Shown piece after piece: positions 27,406-36,187 of a stretch of 64,000 nt of DNA. The stretch covers positions 172,927 through 236,926 of the forward strand of contig JAPPFD010000030.1 of assembly GCA_028823995.1 (NCBI GenBank), written 5' to 3'. Origin of the DNA: a bacterium. GTDB taxonomy: Bacteria > Actinomycetota > Acidimicrobiia > Spongiisociales > ZC4RG35. The notes under the pieces are model-generated. The model worked only from the letters and a program-made list of their open reading frames with translations, was not told the DNA's origin and did no database searches. The position numbers were made by a program, and so were the translations under genes. The first letter of the stretch is position 1, and the number at the start of each line of letters is the position of its first letter.

Positions 27406-27612
27406 ATGACGAAGCGGCTGATTGACATCGATGATGACTTATTGGACCAAGCCCGGACCCTCACCGGCGCGAAAACTATGAGAGAAACGGTCAACACTTC
27501 CCTTCGCGAAGTGATCAATGCCGAACTCCGTCGGCAGCACCTGGTGCGGCTGGTAACCGGCGAGGGAACAGACATAGCCGATGACGAGGTCATGGCCGGG
27601 GCATGGCGGTAG
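27406..27612 (+). CDS. VapB-type antitoxin
   Basis: A 68-residue antitoxin of the VapB family that opens TKRLIDIDDDLLDQARTLTG and continues TMRETVNTSLREVINAELRRQ, a strand followed by two helices. The C-terminal DDEVMAGAWR resembles the toxin-binding tail of VapB proteins. It overlaps the PIN-domain gene by 10 nt. A palindrome and -10 box lie immediately upstream with no room for a ribosome site. Confidence 0.88.
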   Translation: MTKRLIDIDDDLLDQARTLTGAKTMRETVNTSLREVINAELRRQHLVRLVTGEGTDIADDEVMAGAWR

Positions 27613-28019
27613 CGCCACAGTGGCTGGCTGACAAGAGCGCGCTGGCCCGACTGGCTCAACAACCGGTGGCGACTCGACTGGAGCCCCTTTTGATCAACGG
27701 CTTGGTCGCCACCACTCCCATCATCGACCTCGAAATCCTCTACAGCGCCCGTTCCCTAGCGGACTACGAGAGCATCCTTCTGGAACGGCGAGCCCTTCCC
27801 TCTTATCCCCTGACCGAAGAATCGACAGATCGCGCCATCGAAGTTCAACACAGATTGGCGCGGCTTGGCCGGCACCGGATCCCCTTGCCTGACTTGCTGA
27901 TCGCCGCGGTCGCGGAAACCAACCACCTGACGGTGATTCACTACGACGCCGACTACGACCTCATCGCTGAGGTCACCCGGCAACCCTGCGAATGGGTGGT
28001 GCCTCGCGGTTCCCTCTGA
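27603..28019 (+). CDS. PIN-domain ribonuclease toxin (VapC-like)
   Basis: A 138-residue PIN-domain protein. Acidic positions are Asp in LADKSALARL (near residue 10), Glu in IIDLEILYSAR (near residue 43), Asp in IPLPDLLIAAVA (near residue 98) and Asp in HYDADYDLIAE (near residue 117). It is cognate to the VapB overlapping its start. It differs clearly from the other VapC at 18793, so the two modules are not a recent duplication. Confidence 0.88.
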   Translation: MAVAPQWLADKSALARLAQQPVATRLEPLLINGLVATTPIIDLEILYSARSLADYESILLERRALPSYPLTEESTDRAIEVQHRLARLGRHRIPLPDLLIAAVAETNHLTVIHYDADYDLIAEVTRQPCEWVVPRGSL

Positions 28020-28037
28020 CCTGGGAGCAAGCCACCG

Positions 28038-29054
28038 TCACCCGCGGTAGGGCACGAAGCCGAGACGTTTGTCGACGACGTTGAGGAGGGGGCGGCCGGT
28101 TTTCCAGCGGCGCAGGTTGTCGAGGAACTGGACGGCCAAGCGCTCTTCGAATCCGCTGCCCGACATGTGAGGCGAGACATACACGTTGGGCAGATCCCAC
28201 AGAGGGCTGTCAGGAGGTAGGGGCTCGGTCACGAACACATCCAGAGCCGCTCCCGCTATCTGGCCTTCCCGCAGGGCGGCAATCATCGCTTTCTCGTCCA
28301 CTGACGCCCCCCGACCGACATTTATGAACCTGGCGGTGGGCTTCATCAAGGCGAACTCTTCAGCTCCAAACAGGCCTCGGGTCGCAGCAGTGAGTGGTAG
28401 AGCGCAAATCACGTAGTCGGCCTCGGGAAGCAACTCGGCCAGATCGCCCATCGGATGAATGGTCCCGAAGTCCGGATCGGCATCCCGTCGGCTTCGGGCC
28501 ACCCCTCGCACCTCCATGCCGACCCTTCCCAACATGTGGGCGACATCCCGTCCCACGCCTCCTGCACCGAGTATCAGCGCCTTCTGGCCCTCCAGGACCC
28601 CCACTTCCCGGTTGACCCACCTTCGTTCCCGCTGATAATCCATGTTGTCGAAAAACTCTTTCACAAAGGCCAGGATGCACATCAACACCCACTCGGCCAT
28701 GGGGCGGTCGAACACCCCCGCCGCGTTGGTGAGAACCACGGAACTCTCCACCAACCTGGGGAACAGGGGCCTGTCTACCCCAGCCGCGGCGACATGGACC
28801 CAATCCACATTTCCGGCAAGCTCCCACGATCCCTCCAGCAAGTCCGACTTGTATGCCCAGACCACGGCAATCTCGGCATCGGGAAGGATGGCGTCGAGGC
28901 CCGCCTTGGTGGAAGCCGCCCGAAGCGTCGCCTCCGCACCCACCAACGACGACAACCTCTCAGGCGGCGTGTCCGTGTAATTGACCACCGCCACCACCGG
29001 AGCGGACGCCCCGGCGCCGGAGGGCTTCATATCTCCAGTGTGCGACTGCGACAA
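28038..29054 (-). CDS. D-2-hydroxyacid dehydrogenase family protein
   Basis: A 338-residue NAD(P)-dependent dehydrogenase. The nucleotide-binding motif is ILGAGGVGRDVAHMLG near residue 161. Catalytic Arg is expected in INVGRGASVDEKAM (near residue 244), Glu in DVFVTEPLPPDSPLW (near residue 274) and His in VYVSPHMSGSG (near residue 293). It reduces a 2-oxo acid to a D-2-hydroxy acid or the reverse; the substrate is unknown. It lies 27 nt downstream of the LLM oxidoreductase gene on the same strand. Confidence 0.9.
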   Translation of the reverse strand: MSQSHTGDMKPSGAGASAPVVAVVNYTDTPPERLSSLVGAEATLRAASTKAGLDAILPDAEIAVVWAYKSDLLEGSWELAGNVDWVHVAAAGVDRPLFPRLVESSVVLTNAAGVFDRPMAEWVLMCILAFVKEFFDNMDYQRERRWVNREVGVLEGQKALILGAGGVGRDVAHMLGRVGMEVRGVARSRRDADPDFGTIHPMGDLAELLPEADYVICALPLTAATRGLFGAEEFALMKPTARFINVGRGASVDEKAMIAALREGQIAGAALDVFVTEPLPPDSPLWDLPNVYVSPHMSGSGFEERLAVQFLDNLRRWKTGRPLLNVVDKRLGFVPYRG

Positions 29055-29081
29055 GGGTTCATCCCCTTCTTGAAATGAAAG

Positions 29082-30233
29082 CTAGAGGAGTGGAAGGACC
29101 TCTTCTCCCAGACGCTGGATCTGTTCGGCGGCCTGGTCGTAGGTTTGGCCCGGGAGGTGAGGGAAGAAGGTCAGGTGCTCCAGACCGCCCAGCACATCAG
29201 CGTAGAAGGAAATGCCTTCGGCAACCTCCTCGGCCGTACCGATGACCCAGGTCTTCTGTTCCACCGATTGCTCCAGGGTGGGGATCAGGCCGGGTGGAGA
29301 GGGCCTTCCGTCTTCACCCATGTACCCTCTGCTCCAGCCGTAGGGACCCAGGAACTTCCAAAACTCGTCGTGCCCGGGCCGGGCGGCCTCCCACGCCTGC
29401 TCGTAAGTGTCCTCCACCCGCACGTTCAGAACCAGCATTCGCTTTCGGCCCGCTTCCAAGGGCTCTCCGTGTTCTTCCTCGTAGAGCTCTGCAAAGCGGT
29501 TCCACCACTGGGTAGTGAAACGGTGGTGCTTCAACCAGAAGACCCCTCCCCAACCCCGCTTCGGCACGTACTCCAGGGTGGGCGGCGAGGTGATCGCCTG
29601 CCAGGTGTCGAATGGATAGAGGGGTCGGGGCACCAGAGTGAGATTCTGCACCGTCCCTCCCCGATCGGGAATGCCCGGTGGGGGATAGGTGAAGTGGCGC
29701 CCGTGGTAGGCAAAGGTCTCGTTCTCGAAGGCCGCCAGGATCACGTCCATGGTCTCGTCGAAAATCTCACGGTTGATGCGGTCCGCCTCGGCTTTGTCGG
29801 GATTGTCGTGGCTTCCGATCACAGAACCGAGCGTCTGGGCCTCCCGCGGCACGGTTCCCCGACCCACCCCCAGCACTCCCCGACCGCCCGACAGGTTGTG
29901 CATGGTGGCGAAGTCCTCCGCGAATCGCAACGGGTTCCACTGGGGGACGATGTTGAACAGCGCCCCGATCTTGAGTGTCTCGGTCCGCTCGGCAAGCACG
30001 GCGCCGAACAACACGGCGTTGGGGATGACCTCGTACCCCTCGTACTGGAAATGGTGCTCGGTCAGCCAGAAGATGTCGAAACCGCTCTCCTCGGTGACCA
30101 CGCCCATGTCAAGCATCCGCTCCGCCGCGTACCACATCTGCTTTTGGTCGTAGCGGCGGTCAGTGGGACGAGGAGGGCCCGCTCCCGCGTCGTCCATCTC
30201 TACTGCTCCGAACAGGAACACTCCGGTTTCCAT
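29082..30233 (-). CDS. LLM-class flavin-dependent oxidoreductase
   Basis: A 383-residue TIM-barrel protein of the bacterial luciferase-like family, which uses FMN (monooxygenases) or F420. Typical segments are ESGFDIFWLTEHHFQYEG near residue 50, RTETLKIGALFNIVPQWNPLRFAEDFATM, and GRGVLGVGRGTVPREAQTLG. Homologues often oxidise long-chain or halogenated organic molecules, but nothing here fixes the substrate. The D-2-hydroxyacid dehydrogenase gene follows and may share the transcript. Confidence 0.87.
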   Translation of the reverse strand: METGVFLFGAVEMDDAGAGPPRPTDRRYDQKQMWYAAERMLDMGVVTEESGFDIFWLTEHHFQYEGYEVIPNAVLFGAVLAERTETLKIGALFNIVPQWNPLRFAEDFATMHNLSGGRGVLGVGRGTVPREAQTLGSVIGSHDNPDKAEADRINREIFDETMDVILAAFENETFAYHGRHFTYPPPGIPDRGGTVQNLTLVPRPLYPFDTWQAITSPPTLEYVPKRGWGGVFWLKHHRFTTQWWNRFAELYEEEHGEPLEAGRKRMLVLNVRVEDTYEQAWEAARPGHDEFWKFLGPYGWSRGYMGEDGRPSPPGLIPTLEQSVEQKTWVIGTAEEVAEGISFYADVLGGLEHLTFFPHLPGQTYDQAAEQIQRLGEEVLPLL

Positions 30234-30352
30234 GGACCTCTGCTGGTTACGTTGCGGATTGGACGCCGTCGGGACGGCTTGGGCTGCATTTTAGCTTGGC
30301 GGGTACCTCCCGAGAACGCCCGGTCCCAGGCGCAACCAGGATTCACTCTTGG

Positions 30353-31171
30353 CTAGCTTGAGTCGTCCGGGTCCTCTCCGAATTCGAACGTCGCTATCTC
30401 AGCCAGTTGTGCGCACAGCATCTCCACCGCTCCCTGGAACAGGTCCTTCCCCTCCCGGGCCGTGGCGCCGACCGGGTCGCCGATGTGGCCGTCAGGTCCG
30501 AAGTCGTCGGAATTCCAGCCAAAAGGCACCGACCCCCCGAAGCGCACGTGCCGGTTGGCAGCCAGCCGGTCCGGAACCCGCCGGGTCGCCAGGCTCATGT
30601 TCACCAGGTCAGGACGGAGATGGAGCATTATGGACGTCTCGTCGTGGCCCCCGTGGATTCCCATTCCCAACTCCCCCGCCGGCGCCGAAGTGGATCTCCC
30701 GCCGTGGTCGGCGGGAAGGAAGGGATGGAGCAGGAAAGTCTGGAGTCCGTTGGCAAGCCTCACCTCCCGGCAGGCCATTACCAGCAGAGCGGTGTTGCCG
30801 CCGTGGGAGTTGAGGAAGACAAGACGCCGCGCGCCGGTGGTGGCCGCCGAGGAGGCGATGTCATTCACCACCGAGAGGAGAGTCTCCGCCCGGAGCCAGA
30901 GCGTTCCCGGCGCCCAGGCATGTTCATTCGATTTGGAGACCGCCATGGTGGGCAGGAACCAAAGGTCCAACTCCTCGCCACAGCGGCTTGCCACTGCCTT
31001 GGCCGCCTCCGAGGCGATCACATGGTCCGTCGTCAGGGGAAGATGCGGCCCATGCTGCTCCACCGATCCGATGGGCAGTACCAGGACCGAGGAGGGACGA
31101 ATCCTCTCCCTTACCTGGGGAAGGGTCAGTTCTTCGAGTAGACGGAAGGCCGGAGTGGACATTGGAGACAT
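30353..31171 (-). CDS. Creatininase-family amidohydrolase
   Basis: A 272-residue metal-dependent hydrolase of the creatininase/MftE family. Metal-binding residues are expected in LPIGSVEQHGPHLPLTTDH (residues 32-50), FLNSHGGN (near residue 122) and GIHGGHDETS (near residue 172). Substrates in the family range from creatinine to FAPy and cyclic amides; neighbours do not decide. It starts at ATG 31171 or 31162. The first lies within an 8-bp inverted repeat shared with the divergent amidohydrolase gene. Confidence 0.87.
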   Translation of the reverse strand: MSPMSTPAFRLLEELTLPQVRERIRPSSVLVLPIGSVEQHGPHLPLTTDHVIASEAAKAVASRCGEELDLWFLPTMAVSKSNEHAWAPGTLWLRAETLLSVVNDIASSAATTGARRLVFLNSHGGNTALLVMACREVRLANGLQTFLLHPFLPADHGGRSTSAPAGELGMGIHGGHDETSIMLHLRPDLVNMSLATRRVPDRLAANRHVRFGGSVPFGWNSDDFGPDGHIGDPVGATAREGKDLFQGAVEMLCAQLAEIATFEFGEDPDDSS

Positions 31172-31192
31172 GGTAGGCCATGTTTACCATGT
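31168..31192. promoter_or_regulatory. Inverted repeat between divergent hydrolase genes (candidate operator)
   Basis: Perfect 8-bp arms ACATGGTA (31168-31175) and TACCATGT (31185-31192) are separated by 9 nt. The repeat sits between the two divergent starts and overlaps the creatininase start codon, where a dimeric repressor could control both genes. Confidence 0.45.
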
Positions 31193-31196
31193 CCTG

Positions 31197-32504
31197 ATGC
31201 TCATAGTGCGCGGCGCCGAGGAAACCTGGACCGGGTCCCGAAGGCTCGGGGACGCCTCTCTGGTTTGCGATGCAGGGCGGGTAAAGGAAGTGAGCCCCTC
31301 CCCGGCCCTTACATCCAGCCGTGCAGACGCCGAATACCTGGACGCCTCCGGATGCGTAGTGATTCCCGGACTGGTCAATGCCCACCACCACCTGTTGCAG
31401 ACGGCTTTCCGGACCCTTTCGGGCACCCGGCATCTCTCCATGGGGGATTGGCTGGCGGCCATGGCCGGCTACTACCGCCGGGCGGGGGTCGACCCGGACC
31501 TTGCCGAGGCGGCGGCGGCGGTGGCCGTGGCCGAAGGGCTGCTGGCGGGTGTAACCACCGTTGCGGACCATCACTTCACCTGGCCGGAGGGCGTGGCGCC
31601 GCTGGAGTTGGTGGAAGCCACGGTGGGAACTGCCCGGAGGCTTGGCGCCAGGCTGGTGTTCGGCTACGGGTCGGCGGGAGACCACCCGGAAGCGGTGGCC
31701 TCGGGTCTGGAGTCGGTGATGGGCCGGTACCCGGCGGCCAGCGCGGACGGGATGCTGCAGATGGCCTGCGGGCCGGCCGGGGTGCACTCAGACGGCCCCG
31801 AGACCTTCGCGGTCTTCTCGGAGGCTTCCCGCCGATGGGGTCTTCGTCGCCGGACCCAGGCCAACGAGGCCATAGATGTTGAACGCGCCGCGGTGCGGTA
31901 CGGCCGCCGCCCGCTGGAACTCCTGGAAGAGTGGGGATGGCTTTCCCCGGACGTCACCGTCGCCCACCTCTGCGGGATCACCGCATCCGAGAGGGACCGG
32001 CTGAGCGCAACCAGGGTGACCGCCACGCACGCTCCGGGCTTCGACGTGCCGATGGGACTGGGAGTCTGCGAGGTGGGCCCCTTGATAGACGCCGGGATCA
32101 CCGTGGGACTGGGCACCAGTGGAGGGGGATACAACGACGCCGGGAACCTTCTGGCCGACGCCCGCCTTGCGCTGCAGGTGGGAGGGCTCACCAAGCGGCC
32201 GCCCACGGCTTACGAGCTCCTGACAGCCGCCACTGCGGGGTCGGCGCTGGGACTGGGCCGACCCGAGCTGGGGCACTTGGAACCTGGAGCCGCCGCTGAT
32301 CTCTGCTGCTACGACGTATCCGGGCCCGAAGACGCCGGGGTGGGCGACCCGCTGGACGGGTTGCTGTGGGCCAACCCGGGCCGACGCCCCCGCCATGTGG
32401 TGGTGGCCGGGAAGGTCGTGGTGAGAGACGGTCAGCTTGAGACCGCCGACGCCCATGCCCTCTCCAGCCGGTTGCGGCGCCTGATAGCTGCTCGCCTGAG
32501 CTAG
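31197..32504 (+). CDS. Amidohydrolase, 8-oxoguanine/guanine deaminase-like with altered metal site
   Basis: A 435-residue protein of the amidohydrolase (TrzN/8-oxoguanine deaminase-like) family. The first metal motif is intact: GLVNAHHHLLQTAFR near residue 61. The usual second motif THxxE reads TQANEA (His replaced by Gln), the His of VAHLCGI is kept, and the usual final Asp (GLGxDG) reads GLGTSGGGYND (Asp replaced by Ser). Activity may therefore be changed or lost. ATG 31197 is chosen by homology to family N-termini; ATG 31170 is possible. It is divergent from the creatininase-like gene. Confidence 0.85.
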   Translation: MLIVRGAEETWTGSRRLGDASLVCDAGRVKEVSPSPALTSSRADAEYLDASGCVVIPGLVNAHHHLLQTAFRTLSGTRHLSMGDWLAAMAGYYRRAGVDPDLAEAAAAVAVAEGLLAGVTTVADHHFTWPEGVAPLELVEATVGTARRLGARLVFGYGSAGDHPEAVASGLESVMGRYPAASADGMLQMACGPAGVHSDGPETFAVFSEASRRWGLRRRTQANEAIDVERAAVRYGRRPLELLEEWGWLSPDVTVAHLCGITASERDRLSATRVTATHAPGFDVPMGLGVCEVGPLIDAGITVGLGTSGGGYNDAGNLLADARLALQVGGLTKRPPTAYELLTAATAGSALGLGRPELGHLEPGAAADLCCYDVSGPEDAGVGDPLDGLLWANPGRRPRHVVVAGKVVVRDGQLETADAHALSSRLRRLIAARLS

Positions 32505-32531
32505 CTCCGGTCTTCGGCCATTCGGGGGCTG

Positions 32532-33128
32532 CTACATCTGCTGGCGGCCGGCTAGGGCTCGGCCCAACGTTATCTCGTCGGCGTAGTCAAGGTCTCCTCC
32601 CACCGGCAGGCCGGAGGCCAGGCGGGTGATCCGCACCTCCCGTGACTGGAACACCCGCGCCAGGTAGAGCGCGGTGGCGTCTCCCTCCAGAGTCGGGTTG
32701 GTCGCCATCACCAACTCGAGGATCCCTTCCGTCTCCATTCGCCTCTCCAACTCGGGGATGCGAAGTTGCTCGGGTCCTATCCCCCGGAGGGGTGACAGCG
32801 CGCCGCCCAAGACGTGGTATCCCCCTCGAAACTCGTTGGTGCGTTCGATCACGGAGATGTCCTGGGGCCTTTCCACCACACACACCAGCGTGTGGTCCCG
32901 CCGGGTGTCAACGCAGATGGAACACAGGTCTGCCGACGTCAAATTGAAACACCGGGAGCAGTTCCGCACCTGCTCCGTCATCTCCAGGATCGCCTCGCCA
33001 AGACGTTCCGCTGCATCCCTGGGAAGGGACATGAGGTGGAAGGCCAACCGCTGAGCGGTCTTGGCGCCGATCCCCGGCAGCCTGGCAAACTCGTCGATCA
33101 CCTTCTGGACGGGCGGCTCGAACTTCAT
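32532..33128 (-). CDS. recR: Recombination mediator protein RecR
   Basis: A 198-residue RecR, which with RecO loads RecA at single-strand gaps. Domains in order are the HhH FARLPGIGAKTAQRLAFHL, a four-Cys zinc finger (CSRCFNLTSADLCSIC), and a Toprim domain (LVCVVERPQDISVIERTNEFRGGYHVLGG...). A C-terminal Walker-like element holds ATNPTLEGDATALYL. It lies downstream of dnaX with a 53 nt gap, the common dnaX-recR order. The usual ybaB between them is absent. Confidence 0.96.
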   Translation of the reverse strand: MKFEPPVQKVIDEFARLPGIGAKTAQRLAFHLMSLPRDAAERLGEAILEMTEQVRNCSRCFNLTSADLCSICVDTRRDHTLVCVVERPQDISVIERTNEFRGGYHVLGGALSPLRGIGPEQLRIPELERRMETEGILELVMATNPTLEGDATALYLARVFQSREVRITRLASGLPVGGDLDYADEITLGRALAGRQQM

Positions 33129-33181
33129 ACTCCTGGCAGGGTATTGGGAAAGTGGGACAACCTGCGGGAATCCGCAGCCCG

Positions 33182-35071
33182 CTAGAAGGGAAGGCTTCCT
33201 CCCGGCGGGTTCTTCACCTCGGTCACGGAGATCTCCGCCGCCTCGAAGAAGGCCTTGAGATCAGCGTCCGGTTCGTCGTGGTTGGCCTCTCCAGTGTCTC
33301 CAGGATTTGCCCCGTCATCCGGCGCCGCCGTGTCGGCATCCGCCCTGGGACGGGGCAAGGCCATCTCGTCCTCAGGAGGGTCTGGTTCTGGATGCGGCTC
33401 TGGCGGTTCGGCCACCCTCGGAGGCGGGGACGAGGCGGCGCCCGCCGATTCCGGGGTGGGCGACGTCACCCCCTGCGTAGCCTGGTTTACAAACTCCACC
33501 CTGATCGTTTGGCCGGTTCTCCTCTTGATCTCATCACCGATCAGGGTCGCCGAGTCGCTGTCCTCCAACCGAAGGAGACGGAAGTGGTTTTCACAGTCGA
33601 CCACCAAGCGATCCCCCTCCAAAGCCACCGGATTGGTGGGGCGCAGGAGGGCGCCGAGCATCCCCCCGAAGGTCCCCACGATCTCTTTCCACATGGCGAC
33701 CAGCATCTCCAGGGTGAGCGGTCCGGCGGCGGCGGGAGGGATGTCGGGTTGGGGCGTGGAGGCGGCGGGCTGGGGGGCAGCCGGGGCTGGAGGACTTCTT
33801 TCCGCGGAGGCAGGAGCCGCAGGCGCAGAGGAAGCGCCGGTTCCCCCTCGAAGTTCGGAAGGCGCGGAGGCGGCAGGCGGGGCGGAGGGCCTGGCGCGGC
33901 TTTGGGGCCGGGTTCCCTCCCCGATCCGGGCTTCCAGCGCCTCGATCCTGGCAAGGAGGGCGGCCGGGTGGATGGAAGTCTCGGGACGCACTATCCAGAG
34001 CAGGGCCAACTCCAGCATGAGACGCTCTTCTCGTCCCTCGCGTATCTTGATCAAAGCGTCGCCCAGTTGATCGATGACCCGGTTGACGTCGCCGACCGAG
34101 AGGACCTTCGTAGCCGCCTTCCAGGCCTCGACAACCTCGGGAGGGTCATCGGCGGCCGCCCCCGGGTCGGAAAGATGGTGCGCCAGGAACACGCCCCGGA
34201 AAAACCCGATTCCCTCGGAGACGAAGGAACGGAGATTGACCCCGCGGCCGTCCAGGCGGGCCACCAGGGACAGCACCGCCGCAGCATCCCGATCCGCCAC
34301 CGCCCTGGCCAGCACGTTCATCGTGTCCCGGTCTGCCACTCCCAGCGCCCGTTGCACCCCTTCCGGATCGACTCGCCCGTCACCCAGGGCGGCCACCTGC
34401 TCCAAGAGGCTGAGAGAATCGCGAACGCTTCCATCGGCATGGCGGGCCACAGTCTCCAAGCCGCCCTCGGCTACCTCATACCCTTCACGGCCGGCAATCG
34501 ACCGCAAATGGCGGGTCAGGACCTCCGCCGGAACGGGAAGGAAGTCGAAGCGCTGGCTGCGGGAGCGGATGGTGTCCAGCAGTTTGTAGGGCTCGGTGGT
34601 GGCCAGGATGAAATGGACATTGGGAGGAGGCTCCTCCAGCGTCTTCAACAATGCGTTGCAAGCGGCAGTGGAGAGCATGTGCGCTTCATCGAGGATGAAG
34701 ACCCGGTGGGCGGAGGGGCGGGCAGCCACCATCGTCACCTGCACCCGGATGTCCCTTATGTTCTCCACCGAATTGTGGGAGGCGGCATCCAATTCCTGGA
34801 CGTCGAGCGAACTGCCGTTGGAGATGGCCTGACAGGTGGAGCAGTGGTCGCAGGGCTCGCCATCCGGGCGGGGATCCTCGCAGTTGATCGCCTTGGCTAG
34901 GATGCGAGCGGTTGAAGTCTTGCCCGTACCCCGCGGCCCGGCGAAGAGGTAGGCATGGGCAACCCTTCTCTCCCTTGCCTCGCGGACCAGGGTATTGGTG
35001 ACGTGCTCCTGGCCGATTACCTCCCCGAATACCTGCGGCCGGTACTTGCGATAAAGCGCCCGGTACTCCAT
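33182..35071 (-). CDS. dnaX: DNA polymerase III subunit gamma/tau
   Basis: A 629-residue clamp-loader ATPase. It has Walker A AGPRGTGKTSTARIL near residue 39, zinc ligands in CEDPRPDGEPCDHCSTC, the DEAH-like DEAHMLS box near residue 127 and sensor TTEPYKLL. The middle is a long Ala/Pro-rich linker (roughly residues 385-455). The C-terminal acidic tail would carry the tau functions. ATG 35071 (MEYRALYRKYRPQVF) matches family N-termini. Upstream is TATACC rather than a ribosome site, so a leaderless transcript is possible. It is divergent from the dGTPase gene. Confidence 0.95.
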   Translation of the reverse strand: MEYRALYRKYRPQVFGEVIGQEHVTNTLVREARERRVAHAYLFAGPRGTGKTSTARILAKAINCEDPRPDGEPCDHCSTCQAISNGSSLDVQELDAASHNSVENIRDIRVQVTMVAARPSAHRVFILDEAHMLSTAACNALLKTLEEPPPNVHFILATTEPYKLLDTIRSRSQRFDFLPVPAEVLTRHLRSIAGREGYEVAEGGLETVARHADGSVRDSLSLLEQVAALGDGRVDPEGVQRALGVADRDTMNVLARAVADRDAAAVLSLVARLDGRGVNLRSFVSEGIGFFRGVFLAHHLSDPGAAADDPPEVVEAWKAATKVLSVGDVNRVIDQLGDALIKIREGREERLMLELALLWIVRPETSIHPAALLARIEALEARIGEGTRPQSRARPSAPPAASAPSELRGGTGASSAPAAPASAERSPPAPAAPQPAASTPQPDIPPAAAGPLTLEMLVAMWKEIVGTFGGMLGALLRPTNPVALEGDRLVVDCENHFRLLRLEDSDSATLIGDEIKRRTGQTIRVEFVNQATQGVTSPTPESAGAASSPPPRVAEPPEPHPEPDPPEDEMALPRPRADADTAAPDDGANPGDTGEANHDEPDADLKAFFEAAEISVTEVKNPPGGSLPF

Positions 35072-35164
35072 GTACCGCGAATGGTATATTCGGCGGCGGA
35101 CATTCATGCCTGAGGACCTCATCAAAAAATGTCTCCACGGATGGCCGCCGGGGGAGGGCGCAAT

Positions 35165-36187
35165 ATGACGATCCGGGCGGGCGAACCTGCACTCCGCATA
35201 CGTGACCGCCGAGACCGGGAGAAGGCCGAAGCCGCCCTCTCTCCCATCGCCACCCGATCAACACACTCCCGGGGAAGACATGAACCGGAACCGGTCCACG
35301 AATTGCTGACGCCTTTCCAGGTCGACCGGGATCGGCTCCTGTTCTCCAAGGCGTTCCGGCGGCTGCGCAACAAGACCCAGGTGTTCCCCGATCCCCCCGG
35401 GGACCATGTGATAACCCGACTCACCCACACCATCCACGTGGCCCAGATAGGCAGGTCCATGGCAGTGGCTTTGGGCCTCAACGAAAGCCTGACCGAAGCG
35501 ATCTGCCTGGGCCACGACATCGGGCATTCGCCCTTCGGCCATGTCGGCGAGGACGCTCTCTCTCCCTATGTGGAAGAAGGGGATTGGCACCACGCCGCCC
35601 ATGGGATACGGCTCCTCAACGTACTGGAACCGCTCAACCTCACGTGGGAGACCCTGGACGGCATTCGAGCCCACACCTGGCGAATAGAGCCTGCGCCGAC
35701 CACGCCCGAGGGAATGCTGTGCCGCTTCGCCGATCGGATCGCCTACCTCACCCACGATCTTGACGACGCATACCGCCACGGCGCGCTCTCACCACAGGAC
35801 ATACCGACCGAGATGTTCGAGAGGTTCGGCCCACCCGATCAGTGGGTCACCGCAATGAGCCGCGCCGTCATCGACCAGTCGGCCGGCGGCGGGGAAGTGT
35901 CCATGGACCCCGAAGCGCTTTCGGCGATGACCCGATTCCGGACAATGATGTTCGAGAGGGTGTACGAAAGCCCCGCTCGCCTTCGGGAGCACCGATGGGC
36001 GGCGGGAGTGATCACCCGGCTGGTGGAACATTACATCCGCCACCCCGATAGGGTCCCGGACGGCTTCGGCCTGGCCGACGATCCACCCCGAGTGCGGGCA
36101 GTCGACTACGTCGCCGGATTCACCGACCGGGCGGCAATCTCCGCCTACGAGACGCTATTCGGCGAGATACCGGGACTGCAGAACTAA
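35165..36187 (+). CDS. dgt: dGTPase-like HD-domain phosphohydrolase
   Basis: A 340-residue deoxyguanosinetriphosphate triphosphohydrolase-like protein. The HD metal residues are spread as RLTHTIHVAQIGRSMA (near residue 91), LGHDIGHSPFGHVGE (near residue 119) and RIAYLTHDLDDAYRHG (near residue 190). The N-terminal LLFSKAFRRLRNKTQVFP is a strong family mark. ATG 35165 follows GGGAGG by about 7 nt, so I prefer it to ATG 35129. It is a typical neighbour of DNA replication genes. Its 3' end overlaps the convergent nitroreductase gene by 4 nt. Confidence 0.92.
   Translation: MTIRAGEPALRIRDRRDREKAEAALSPIATRSTHSRGRHEPEPVHELLTPFQVDRDRLLFSKAFRRLRNKTQVFPDPPGDHVITRLTHTIHVAQIGRSMAVALGLNESLTEAICLGHDIGHSPFGHVGEDALSPYVEEGDWHHAAHGIRLLNVLEPLNLTWETLDGIRAHTWRIEPAPTTPEGMLCRFADRIAYLTHDLDDAYRHGALSPQDIPTEMFERFGPPDQWVTAMSRAVIDQSAGGGEVSMDPEALSAMTRFRTMMFERVYESPARLREHRWAAGVITRLVEHYIRHPDRVPDGFGLADDPPRVRAVDYVAGFTDRAAISAYETLFGEIPGLQN

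Noticed and set aside
33152..34900. 582-codon open frame opposite dnaX
   Set aside because: Antisense shadow of dnaX; repetitive Gly/Arg composition mirrors the Ala/Pro linker.
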